A stretch of 64,000 nt of DNA from Malurus cyaneus samueli (lineage: Eukaryota; Chordata; Aves; Passeriformes; Maluridae). Where the stretch lies: positions 61,722,914 through 61,786,913 of the forward strand of contig CM019236.1 in the NCBI GenBank assembly GCA_009741485.1, written 5' to 3'. Below are positions 1 to 10,458 of the stretch, in pieces. The notes below the pieces were generated by a model that was given only the letters and a program-made list of their open reading frames with translations, was not told the origin of the DNA and ran no database searches. Positions within the stretch are counted from its first letter, which is position 1, and the number at the start of each line of letters is the position of its first letter. Position numbers and translations under genes: made by a program.

Positions 1-789
1 AAACTTCATTAAAAGCTGGTTTTCTGTTCAGTACCACGGCTGCAAAGACTCAGCTTGGGGGCAAGGCTGGGGGCAGGGAAAGCAGGTGCTGCTCTTGACT
101 TGGACTGCTAATGGAATATAAAACCTGAACTAAGTCACTTCATCTCTGTTTTGCCTTCCACCTCCTTGGATTTCTGACCTTGGTGGGTGCAGCTTTGATA
201 AAAGCAGCAGCATCTCAGCAGGGCCCTGCATGTTTTAATTCCAGATCATTAAGTGATCTCAGCCTGGCCCCTGGTAAATTAAGACTATTAAGGTGTCTGG
301 TGGCCTCCCTGCACATGCTGCAGATGAAGGAAGGTGTTGGGGAGGTTGAGCCACCTGACAGCCCTACGGCCACATCCCAGCAGCCAGCAGCATGCAGCCC
401 TGGCTTTGCATGGTGCAGGGAGGCTGGGACACTGCTGGGACATCCAGGGTAGCTGGACTGTGTCCTTCAACAAGGTCAAAACCCACCCCGCTTCCTTTTC
501 TGCATACCATGACCGTGACCACCCCACCGCTGTATTTTCCTACAGACACGCGGCTCTCACCGCCTCCCTTCATGGTGGGCTGCAGACTGAGCCCCTATGG
601 CATGTGGCAGCCAACCTTTCCCTGCATCCCCCCTAATTACCCTAACTGGGTGGGTAGGTTCCTGCAAACCCAAAAGATCACCCAAAAGATGAGGCATACA
701 GCTGAGCTCCTGCAGCAGCCACAGCCTGTCCTGCTCACTGTTCAGGGCTGGCTGGCCTGCACCAGCCTCTGCAGATGTCCTTGTTGAAG
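1..789. other. intergenic sequence, no gene recognised
   Basis: Several short open frames overlap on both strands, but none resembles a known protein and none has convincing exon boundaries. The composition is moderately GC-rich and CpG-poor. This is the far downstream flank of SEMA6A, whose 3' UTR ends about 14 kb to the right. Confidence 0.5.
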
Positions 790-1060
790 ATTTAATATCA
801 TCTTCAGAATACTGATTGAAAACATATTAAATAAGATTGGCCCAAGACTCAGTCCTGTGAGAGCCCTGCTGGATCCAACCCCATTATTAAGCCTGCTTTA
901 GGGTCTACCAGAAATTCAGTTTGTAATTTATCTTCACCCACAATCAATGCAACATTGTTTTGGAGCCAACAAATCCAACACAAATTTACTGGTGTTTGAA
1001 AATCATTGAATGACGGAATGGCTCAGGTTGGAAGGACCTCAAAGTAAACCCCTGCCACCC
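790..1060 (-). repeat. two decayed CR1 LINE fragments
   Basis: Positions about 815-880 read like the reverse complement of the CR1 reverse-transcriptase segment that ends in the VPQGSVLGPVLF-type motif (ATTGGCCCAAGACTCAGTCCTG in the forward direction). Positions about 1000-1060 resemble the 3' end of a CR1 in reverse orientation: a degraded ATCATTGAAT unit, then GGTTGGAAGGACCTC. Their order on the chromosome does not fit one element, so I treat them as two copies. Both are short and diverged. Family assignment is by recall. Confidence 0.5.
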
Positions 1061-1979
1061 CAGAAGACAATATCTGCTGATGGGAACCTGAGCATAAACC
1101 AGAACTTGGTCTCAAGGCAAGACTTCTTTCCATACTCTTTTGACTCAGAAAGATATGTGACTATAAATACAGCAGTGCTGTATCAGGCCTCACCATGGTC
1201 TGTGCAGCATTTGGAGGCCAAAAAGCAGGTGAAAGCTCACTGCCCCTAGTGTTTTCTTGTTTCTTGTTCTTCCTGTCTTTCAGGCTGCTCTTTGATATCT
1301 TGGTCTGATCTGGGAGATGCTGAAGGCTGGGACAATGCTGCTGTCAGCCTGGCCAGGGATGTTCAACACAGGAAATGTGCTGCCATGGACAGGGTGACAG
1401 GGGCAGCACAGCTGACTGTGATGGTCAGTGGAGGCTGTGCAGGACATTCCGGGCAGCGGGGGACATTCCATGTCCTTGCACAGGAGCACCAGGAGCCTGC
1501 GGATGGTGTGAGAGCAGCGCAGGAAGAGGAGCGGGAGCCTGCCCTGCCTGTCTTATATTTACAGCATAATTAGGATCACATAAATGCCACTGCTGTTAAC
1601 AACCATGGTGATGACTGTTGTATCAGAAAAATCCCCCTGCTGTCTGCCTCCCAGGTGTTTGCACTTACATATCACTCCCCATTAAAATGGTCTGCGGCAA
1701 GCGCTGGGGGTGTCAGAGCTGGGTGATGAAATTGAATTAGTTTGAATAACTGAATAAGTCTTAGATCTTGGACTGACAGCTTGTTCATATAGATCTTAAA
1801 TGCCCAGCAGCAGCAGCAGCATAGTTTGCATTACCCAGGCACGGCTGTTCAGAGCAGCAGGGCAGGGCTGGGCACGGCTGGTGCTCGCTTTGAACTGCGC
1901 TGCCCTCAGGAGCTCTGCCTGGCAGGGACATGGGCGAGACACAGACTCAAAAGTGTCATTGCAAATAACAATGTATACC
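1061..1979. other. intergenic sequence, no gene recognised
   Basis: I see nothing beyond short chance open frames and a GC-richer patch around 1300-1550. A stretch of CAG repeats (about 1807-1822) is too short to count as a microsatellite of note. Confidence 0.45.
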
Positions 1980-2189
1980 TTCTCCTTCTTCCTTCCTTCC
2001 TTCCTTCCTTCCTTCCTTCCTTCTTCCTTCCTTCTCTCCTTCCTTCTTTCTCTCCCTTCCTCCTCTCCTTCTCCCTCCCTCCTCCCTCCCTCTCCCTCCT
2101 CCTCCCTTCTTCCTTCCTCCTCCCTCCTCTCCCTCCTTCCTTCTTCCTTCCTCGTCCTCCCTCCTTCACTCCTTCCTCCTCTCCTTTTT
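1980..2189. repeat. (TTCC)n-type polypyrimidine microsatellite, about 210 bp
   Basis: The plus strand is almost purely C and T across roughly 210 bases. It starts as regular TTCC tetranucleotides (about 1985-2020) and then degrades into CTCC, TTC and CCT variants. The minus strand is therefore polypurine. Long low-complexity open frames on both strands here (Ser/Leu/Pro on plus, Glu/Arg/Lys/Gly on minus) are artefacts of the repeat. Confidence 0.95.
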
Positions 2190-4329
2190 ATTTTAATTGA
2201 AGACTGCAAAGTTCTCAGGTGCAGAGCAGTGTCAGGTTGCCCAGGAAATGTGCTATTCCTTGCAGAAAACAGCATATATTCTATTTCAGTCTGATTCTGC
2301 CTGATCCTGCACAGCGCAGGCAGGATGCTGAGGAGGGGAAAGTTTCATAAAGGCCTTTTTTTTGTATCTCATTCTGAAATCTGGCATCAGCAGCTGAAAT
2401 GAAGACTGAGCAAGCAGATTTTGAAGAAATATTTAATAATTTATGATGTACTTGGCACTTGGATAGCACCTTTCATCCATGGTTCTTAAAAGATTTCAGA
2501 GATGTCAATAAATGATATAAACAGAATAATGTCTTATTATAATAAAGCCATTTTGCATGTTCATAAAGAGGAAGAAATTGCATTCCTAGAAGGATGAACT
2601 GTTTTATCTACAACCCAAAAAAGGGGAGTCTGTAAGAAACTGGGACATAAAAGAAATCTTTGTTTCCATCTCTTCCTTGTAAACTTCTTGAGGAAATAAA
2701 AAGCTTTAGGCAGAATAATTATTTTATGCTTTAATAAAAATACCTGCTTGACTGGCATGTATTATCTACAGTGCTTGTAAGACCTCCTGTGCATGGTGGA
2801 TACTTGCCCTCCTCCTCAGTGCCCTGTCAGCTGAAGGGGTTTTACCTTTGTATAAAACAGCAACTGAAGCCTCTGTGATTAGGCTCATCTGCAAATATTT
2901 TCTTTTATATGTTGCCAATAAATAAGAAATTCACTGTGAAGTACTTTTCCCCCAAATGCAAAACAAATAATGGATCACCATGAAAAAGAGAACTACCATT
3001 CTCCTCTGGAGTTTCATTTTGTTTCACAGATGACATTATTTCTCTCCATCATCCAAAGTATATAAAGACATATTAGATTAGAGAGGTAAGTGTGTGAGGT
3101 TTTGCTGCTGAAATTTCCAAAAGCCTTTTCAACTTACAACAGTTTAGGCTTTAACAAAGCATAAACAAAAACACAGAGAGGAGAAGTCTGAGCCTCAGAG
3201 CATGGTCCTGGCCAGCAGTGTGCACTACCCAGGAGGGCTGGTCTCACTTGGTGCTGCTGTATCCTACAGAAATGTCCTTTAACTGATGGTAAATACACCA
3301 GAAGTCCATCATAGGACAGTGTGGTGAAAATGAAGATGGGCTCAAAAAAAGGTCCAAAAAAATCCAAATGGCCTTCAGTGAGATTTTGTGACTATTTTAC
3401 TGTCTTCCTTTACCAGAGGATAATAAAAGCACCTGACTCTGGCTTGTGTATGCTATGACTTCACATTGAATTAAATGAAAAACTAAGAAATTAAATGGAA
3501 CTATTCAGAAGGAAAATTCCTTAATGTGCAAAGCTCTTCAAAATAGGATGTTACATGAAGTACTTACCATAAAAAACATTGTTATTCCCCAGCACTTACC
3601 ACACAGTGGCATCTGAGACATTATTCTGCTGTGCTATTCTGAGCAGTTGGGTTAACTGTGGTTTCTTGGAAAATGCATGGGTTTTAATTGCAGTAACATT
3701 ACCTGTGCTAATGGACACGGTAGGATGTGGGTGAGTGTGTGCTTGTGCTTTGTGCTGTCGGATATTTTCCGCTGCACGAGGCTGTTTGCTGCAGTTTGTG
3801 CGTCACCAGGCTTTGTCCCGCAGGGACACGGTGCCCTTGGCCAGGTGGGTGTTTCGAGCCCATGGAAGGGCCACGAGCGGGGTTTGCGCAGCCACGGCGA
3901 GGCAGCTCCTCTCAGCCCCGACTGAAAGCCTCTAACATGTTCTCTTTTTGAAGTTTCAGATACGCTTTGCAGCACTGCAAGGTTTTTCAATGTAGTGAGG
4001 GATCAAGGTGGTGTCAGGCCAGTGAAAACCCTTTTTGCATTGACTGAAACACCCACTTTAGAAGAGAGGTAAATATGTGATCTGAGTTACTTTGTTAGCG
4101 TCAGGCAACAAATCTCAATGCTCTTACATGCAGACAGACAAGCTTGCTCTATATTTTACCATGTAGATTTGCAATTCACTTTTGCTTTCCTGGCACTTTG
4201 CCTCTCTTTCTTTATGTGTTATTTGGCTCAATTCTTGCTTCAGTTACAAAAGTCTGCTTTTATTTTGCTTTTAAACACATAGTGTATTAAAAAAAACCAC
4301 ATAAAAATACAGAAATACCTGATGGTAGG
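2190..4329. other. intergenic sequence, no gene recognised
   Basis: AT-rich sequence with no coherent exon signal. A GC- and CpG-richer patch lies at about 3765-3925, with open frames in several phases and no recognisable protein. Confidence 0.45.
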
Positions 4330-4590
4330 GAGCCAGGCTCTTTTCAATGGTATGCAGTGACAGGACAAACAGCAGCGGGCACACACTGAAATACAGGAAA
4401 TTCAGCTTAAACATAAGAAAAACTATTTTTACTGTGGATGTAATCTAATGCTGAAACAGGCTGTGGTGTCTCCATCCATGGAAATACTTGAAACGCAAGT
4501 GGACATGGTCCAGCCAGCTCTAGGGGAGCTGCTTGGGCAGGGGTGTTGGATGGGGTGGCATCTGCAAGCACCTTCCATCCTCAGCTGCCC
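4330..4590 (+). repeat. CR1 LINE 3'-end fragment
   Basis: The order of features matches a CR1 3' region read forward. First comes a GTGACAGGACAAACAGCAGC block, then a segment equivalent to the HKLKHRKFSLNIRK-type C-terminal coding end. This is followed by GTGTCTCCATCCATGGAAAT and the GGACATGGTCCAGCCAGCTC / GGGGTGTTGGATGGG tail. The element is heavily 5'-truncated and its terminal octamer repeats are lost. Recognition is by recall of the CR1 consensus. Confidence 0.75.
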
Positions 4591-7239
4591 TGTGAGGCCG
4601 TGAATACATCTGGTTGCTGTGACGTGCACAAATACAGCTTAAAAAGAGATGACTTAATTATGTGATCTGGGGACCTGGGTTTATCTGGGCCAGTCCGTGC
4701 TGCTGCTCAGGAGTTTGGCTAACCTGTGTTGGGGGGTGTTTCAGCTCTCCAGTGCTTCCTCTCTGGCACCGCCACTGTCACAGGAGGGACTGAAAACATC
4801 CTGAGACAAGAGGAAGGAGGAAAAGGATGTGGTTCAGCTCCAAGCTGGTGGGATTGAAGACCTTCCAGGCGTCCTTGGCAGAGCTGCTGGTCAGGGATGG
4901 CAAGCATACCCCACCCTTGTGCCAGTGCCGAGGGGCACACATGACAGGAAGAGAGAGAGGAAAAGAAAGGCATTGCCACGTGCATTGTGCCTGTCATGCT
5001 GTCAACCTCAGGGTCCCATCCTGCGGGACCTTCCCCCTGCAAGGAGCACAGAACAGCCCTGGGAAAGGGACAGCAGCTGAAAAAGCTGCAGGTAGTAGCC
5101 CTGGCACTCACTTCCACTTAAAACAAAAATAAACACACACAAACCCTCTACAAGTAAACGGAGAGAAAGGCGAAGTGAAGAACATCACGCTGCTTTGACA
5201 GCCACAGTACAGCTGATGACTGATTAGAGCTGTATCTTCACCAAGGCCCAATTACAATTGAGTGTTTAATTGCTTCTGGCCAGCATCAGCCCCCTGGGCA
5301 GGAGGCAGCTGGTTGCCTGCAGTCCTCATTCCCTGGAGGAGCAGGGGAGAAAACTTCTCTGGCTCTGTGGATTGTTTGTCTTTGGCACAATTTGGAAACA
5401 AATCACTAATCATTTTTATTGCTCTAGATATTACACTATTATTTTTCCTTTAAGCGAAGTAACCTTTAATTAGCTGCATGAGTGAAAGCAGACAATCTCT
5501 CTTAAATTACTTACATTTAGTCTCATAAGGTTACTTATTTTGTGGGAAGGTTGCAGTTACTACTCCTGCCCTACTCACTGAAGAGCCTGCTGCTGCAAGA
5601 CCCCCAGCCCCTGACATTGCTTCCTCCTGTGACTGGGACCTTGATCCTTAATTTCTGAGGGAGAGATGAGGTCTCTGCGATCACTGGCACACGCCTGTGC
5701 TCACCACACAGGGCTTCTCCTTGGGAATTCCTCCTCACCCACCATGTCGAGCAGTGCACACACTGGGGCGCGTTGCAAAACCCGCTGAGCTAGTGAACGA
5801 AGATACACAGACTGAAATATTAGCTAATTTGCATAATTTCAAGATGACTATTCTTATTAAATAAGATATAAAATACATTAACAGATATTCTAATATAATC
5901 TTAGTACATATGCATGTAAACCACACAATATTTTATATGAATATATACTGGCAATGTATTTTTATATATATGTCTATTTATCAATCATCTATCTACCTAT
6001 TCATTGGTACTTATATATCTACCTAAATATATACCTATCTATTTATAGATCAGTAAAATTGGAGTTTGATGATCAATTTGCCATAGGAGGGTTTCTGAAA
6101 GCAGAAGTCCTTTGAGGCTGGAGGCATCCTGTTTTCGTGCCTGTCCCTTGGCAGCAGGATGTGCTGTGAGCATCCAGGCCGTGCCAAGGGCAGGGCAGGA
6201 GCTGTGGGGCACACGGGGCTGCTGTGAAGCGATGGTTCAGCTGGTGCCCAGCCCATGAGCTGCAGGCAGAAACACACCTCACTACAGAAAGCAGTGGGGT
6301 GCTCTGTGGACCCCTCCCTGGACCAGATGACCCATGGGCAGCAGTCTGCTTTCATTGCTCCTCTTACACCAGCAGCTTCTCTTCTTATTCTTCTTCTGCG
6401 CTGTGGGAAGGTTCAGTTTTGTTCCTGATTCTTTTTGCTCGAAGCAGGAATACTCATGTGCCTGTCTTGTTTGGAATTCCTTCACAAAAGAGAATTCTTT
6501 TCTATTCAACCCCCTTTCCTTTTATTCTCTGTTTCTGTCACCAGACTCTCCAGGCGTCTGGAGTTGTGCCTTGCCTCAAACCTGCCAGTTATGCTGGGCA
6601 ATTCAGAGGAGAATGCATGTGACAGTGACCCGGCACCTCGTGACTGCCCTTGTCCCTGCTGCTGGTTTGCAGGTAGCCTGGGACAAAATGGCTCCAGTCC
6701 CCACTTTGCCTGCTCATAAAATGGGTCATCCAGCCTATTCTCCTGCATCAGAGCTGTCCCAGTAGGGCAGCGAGCAAGATAAGAGGGAAAGGAGAGAGAA
6801 AGGAAGGATTTTGAACGGAACAGCCTGAACCAAACCCATTTTGAAATACATGAAGGTTCCCTGCATTCTCCAAATCGGATTGAATGCTCTGCGGGTGCAG
6901 ACAGACTTCTGGGCTGGAAGAGGGCGAAGATCACTTGGGTGCAACCACCACAGAGGACTGGGAGTGTCTCGCCTCTGGCTGCTCCTTGTAAACCACAGCC
7001 CTTCCTGCAGCTCGCAGCACCTCTGCTTTGCAGACACAGCCACAGGAATGGCAGCAGCTCTCAGGCATTCCCTTCTCATCAGCCGAAGGTCCCACAGATG
7101 TGCCAAATCCATCTAAAGCACTGCCTGGATGATCTGAACTAACGGGGCAGCTGTTCATTTCTGCTATCAAAGCAATGGGGAAAGGCCACATACCTCTTTA
7201 TCCAGGTCAGGGGAGAGCTTGTCCTTTCCATTATATGAT
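4591..7239. other. intergenic sequence with possible conserved noncoding patches
   Basis: No gene. Positions about 5160-5290 and 5395-5560 are AT-rich, have no repeat signature and carry several TAATTA/CAATTG-type motifs (see findings). Positions about 5930-6055 are a degenerate TATC/TATA-rich tract containing many TATCTA, TACCTA and TATATA units. Confidence 0.4.
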
Positions 7240-7335
7240 GTAAAAGAATCACAGAATCTAAAGATGGAAAATCAGTTTTCATTGCTTTTAGACCAACTCT
7301 AACTGTAAACAAAGTCCTTCCCAGCATTAGAGCAG
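7240..7335 (-). repeat. probable decayed CR1 3' end
   Basis: The block AGAATCACAGAATCT, followed by a GATGGAAAA-type segment and by GTCCTTCCCAGCATTAGAGC, resembles the reverse complement of a CR1 3' terminus. It is short and diverged, so the call is tentative. Confidence 0.35.
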
Positions 7336-10300
7336 CTAGTATTTTAATCTTCAGGTGGACTATTTTTTTGTACTTCCATTAAAAAATTAAAATGAACAAA
7401 AAACTGCTACCGAGTTGCACTGGTTATACAAAACTTCATGTTCATTTAAAAGCAAATACTCTGGAGACAATTCAGTTTTCTGTCAGTCAAACTAATGCAT
7501 TTCACATTCTGCGTATCAAGTGAGATCTTGTATCAGCTGTAATTATGGGTGAGACTGGACTGGCTAAATAATCTCTGTGTTGAGCTGATTACACTGGGAG
7601 ACAGAACCAAAATCGCGACCTGTTCAGCTCAAGACACCTCCATTTCAGAAAGCCCCTGCCCAAAAATCAGGTTTCCCTACACTGGCAAATATTTGATATG
7701 ACTTATATCAATATGTTTGTCTGCATGGGGCTTTTAAACTCTAATGCAGGTGTACTGCAGTTAGGAGATATTTAAACACACAAGTTATGCAAAAGGACAG
7801 CTTCTTGAATGTGGATGTGAATTGTTTAAATCTTCAGAAACTGGGCACTACGAGTGGAGTGTTTAGGCCAGTAAGGACGTGGGGTGCATTTCTATTCAGA
7901 AAGTGTTTGTACAACTGTAGTGGGCTTAATTACCTGCTGATCTCAAAGGCGAAATCTCAGTTAAATGCATTTTAATCCTATTAGTACAAGAGAGCCAGTA
8001 CAGCAGAGGACGGACAAAGCAGAGTGTTACAGGCTGCAACAGCCAAGCCCTGTTGCTTTGTCCGTGGTGTTTCCAACATGCCCATGAGTGCAGCTGCTGG
8101 ATACCACCGAGACTAACCCATATGTGCACCAACTCCACTGGGACATGAACAAGGACACTGGAAACAGGTCCCGAGTCTGTAATTTACCTTCACTGGCATG
8201 GCATGGCCTTATGCTTTTCAGCTCTGTCAGGTTACTCCTTTAGCTTTACTGGCTTGGAGGGCATTTTTTTTTATGGGATATCAGTGGCTGTCTGGCCTGG
8301 CTTAGTTTGGAAGAAACTCAGCACCAATGTGAGTTGGCAATGTGGTTTCTTCAAGGGGGAGGGGGTCCTGTTGCCCTGCCCAGAAGAGCCATCGTTCTGT
8401 CCCAGTTTTAAAACAGGGAAGGAATTCACTGGATGAAATTGAGCTTCAAGTCAAGTGTTTCCCTGGATCAGTATCTGTGTTGCCAGCAAGAATGCACTAC
8501 AACTCTTCCAGAGTTCACATCTGGATCCAAATGCTGCTCTCTCCACAACCTGACAAATTCAGGAAGTTCACCAAAGTTCACATTTCTGCGCCAACAGTAA
8601 ATATCAGCTCTTAGCTCAGCTGCTGCTTGGTCTCCGTGGTTCTTACAAAAATGAGCTACAATCTAAGGACACAGTTCTGTGAGTTTTCCCCCATTTTTCA
8701 GTTACCTGCAGAACAGAAATGCTCCAGGCACCTTTCTCAGGACCAGAGAGAAATACATCACCATGCACACTCCAGCTTGCCACTGTCCCAGATTCTGCAT
8801 GAGGAACAAAGGACCTTCATCTGCAACAAGGTAAAACTGAGCAGCTGGAGTGTGGAGGCAGCAGTAAGGATCAGTGTGTGCTTCCCAAAGTCACAGCCCA
8901 CTTCACCTGGAGATGTTTGCTCGCTGAAATTGACAGGGACAACCAGTGCTGCCCCTGCCATCTATGAATGACACTCTGCTTAAATTAAGCGCAATTATTT
9001 CTGAAATACCTGCTTGCCCTTTCTCCAAACTCGGCAAACGGAGTCTTAGGACATAAATCCTATCCCCAGGCCTGTTTAAAGATTTTTTTTTTTAGTGATG
9101 GTCTGTTGCAAAGAAACTATTTCTAAAATATCCCACAAGAAATGGGGTGTGCCGTTGCTGCCAGCCATGCTGGGGCTTGGGCTGTGTCTGTCTGGCCCTG
9201 CTGCTTCGTGTGCAGTGCTGTAGCCCCTCTGCACTGGGGACAGCCTCCTTTTTTTGACTGGACACAGTGCTGGGCAGGATTGCATGGGTCCAAGTGCTTG
9301 GGTGGCAGCTGGGGGATGACAGACAAAGCAGCAGCACTGCACAGGATCGTGTATTGTCTAGCTAAAGACTTTAGCATGTTGAGGTCTTGAGAATAGCTAT
9401 GGCTGGGGGAAAAGCTTTTATACATAAATATTTCTGCAGCCTTTAACATGTACAGGAAGTGCACTTAATACTATATCACAATTACCTCTCTGAGCGCAGG
9501 ACAGCTCATGAAAAGTGTGCCGTCAGGTAAATTCAGCCCTCTACCTCTTGTCTGGGTAAAAACTGAGTTTTTCTGTTTTAGGAACTTTGCATTTCTGGGG
9601 ACACACTGCTTGTGAATAGGGAAGGCAAAGTGCTTCTGTCAGACAGGGGGATTATTAGCTTTTAATTAAGGAAGATCAGACACATGATCAGATCTCTGAA
9701 CAGCTTTGCAGACTGTTGATATCTGCTTTAATCTCTTAAACTTATGTTGTGTACTATCAGCTCCACAGAGGTGAGAAAATATACTGGGTGAGGCATGAAG
9801 ACTATCTGAAATCTGAAATTTGGCTCTGAGCATTTTCAGTCATTGTTTTTTCCTTATTCCAAAACCACAGTGCTACAGATGAAAACACTTGGTTTCTATC
9901 AACATTTTTCTTTTCTGTTTAGAGAAGAGATTTGATTATCAAAGAGGAAAATGTCCTTCAGATTGTGGGTTGCTGTGGTACAGGCCTATTCTGTTCTTGT
10001 GATACCATCAAAAGGTAGAATTGACCAGTGATACCATACACCACACCAAGGAAAGGAAGAAGAGAAAAGAGGGTCAGGAGAAACACACACTAGCGCACAC
10101 AAGTCCTTGAACTTCCACAGAGATATCATGTTACATTTTGCAGTGTTTCCTAGGAAACCATTTTAGTGTAAAAGGAACTCTTTGTCTCCTGCTCTTTGTA
10201 AAATTGTTTGAACCACCATATCTCGTAAAAGGTTGCTTCACAGGGAATGTATGCAGCATTTAATAAAAGCTCAATCTGCAGTTTGCTGCACCATCAGAAG

Positions 10301-10404
10301 CAATATTTCTATCAGCAGTTTGAATGCTTTAGATTGTATTTTTTGAGAATTGATAAAATTATGCCATTATTTCCAAAAGTCAGAGAAACAAAATATTCTA
10401 GTTG
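7336..10404. other. intergenic sequence, no gene recognised
   Basis: Only short chance open frames. AT-rich patches at about 7490-7610 and 9640-9770 carry homeodomain-like cores and no repeat signature. They are listed under findings as candidate regulatory sequence. Confidence 0.4.
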
Positions 10405-10458
10405 TTTTCTTTTTTTTTTTTTTTTTTCTTTTTTTTTTTTTCTTTTTTTTTTTTTTTC
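10405..10458. repeat. poly-T tract, about 54 bp
   Basis: The plus strand is nearly pure T with single C interruptions. It lies inside a 250-codon plus-strand open frame (10247-10999), whose phenylalanine run is simply this tract. Confidence 0.95.

Noticed and set aside
1796..2294. Open frames of about 160 codons on both strands
   Set aside because: Composition (Ser/Pro/Leu or Glu/Arg/Gly/Lys) is dictated by the TTCC-type repeat.
5930..6055. TATC/TATA-rich tract as a possible microsatellite
   Set aside because: Units are too irregular to define a clean repeat. Noted as degenerate low-complexity sequence.
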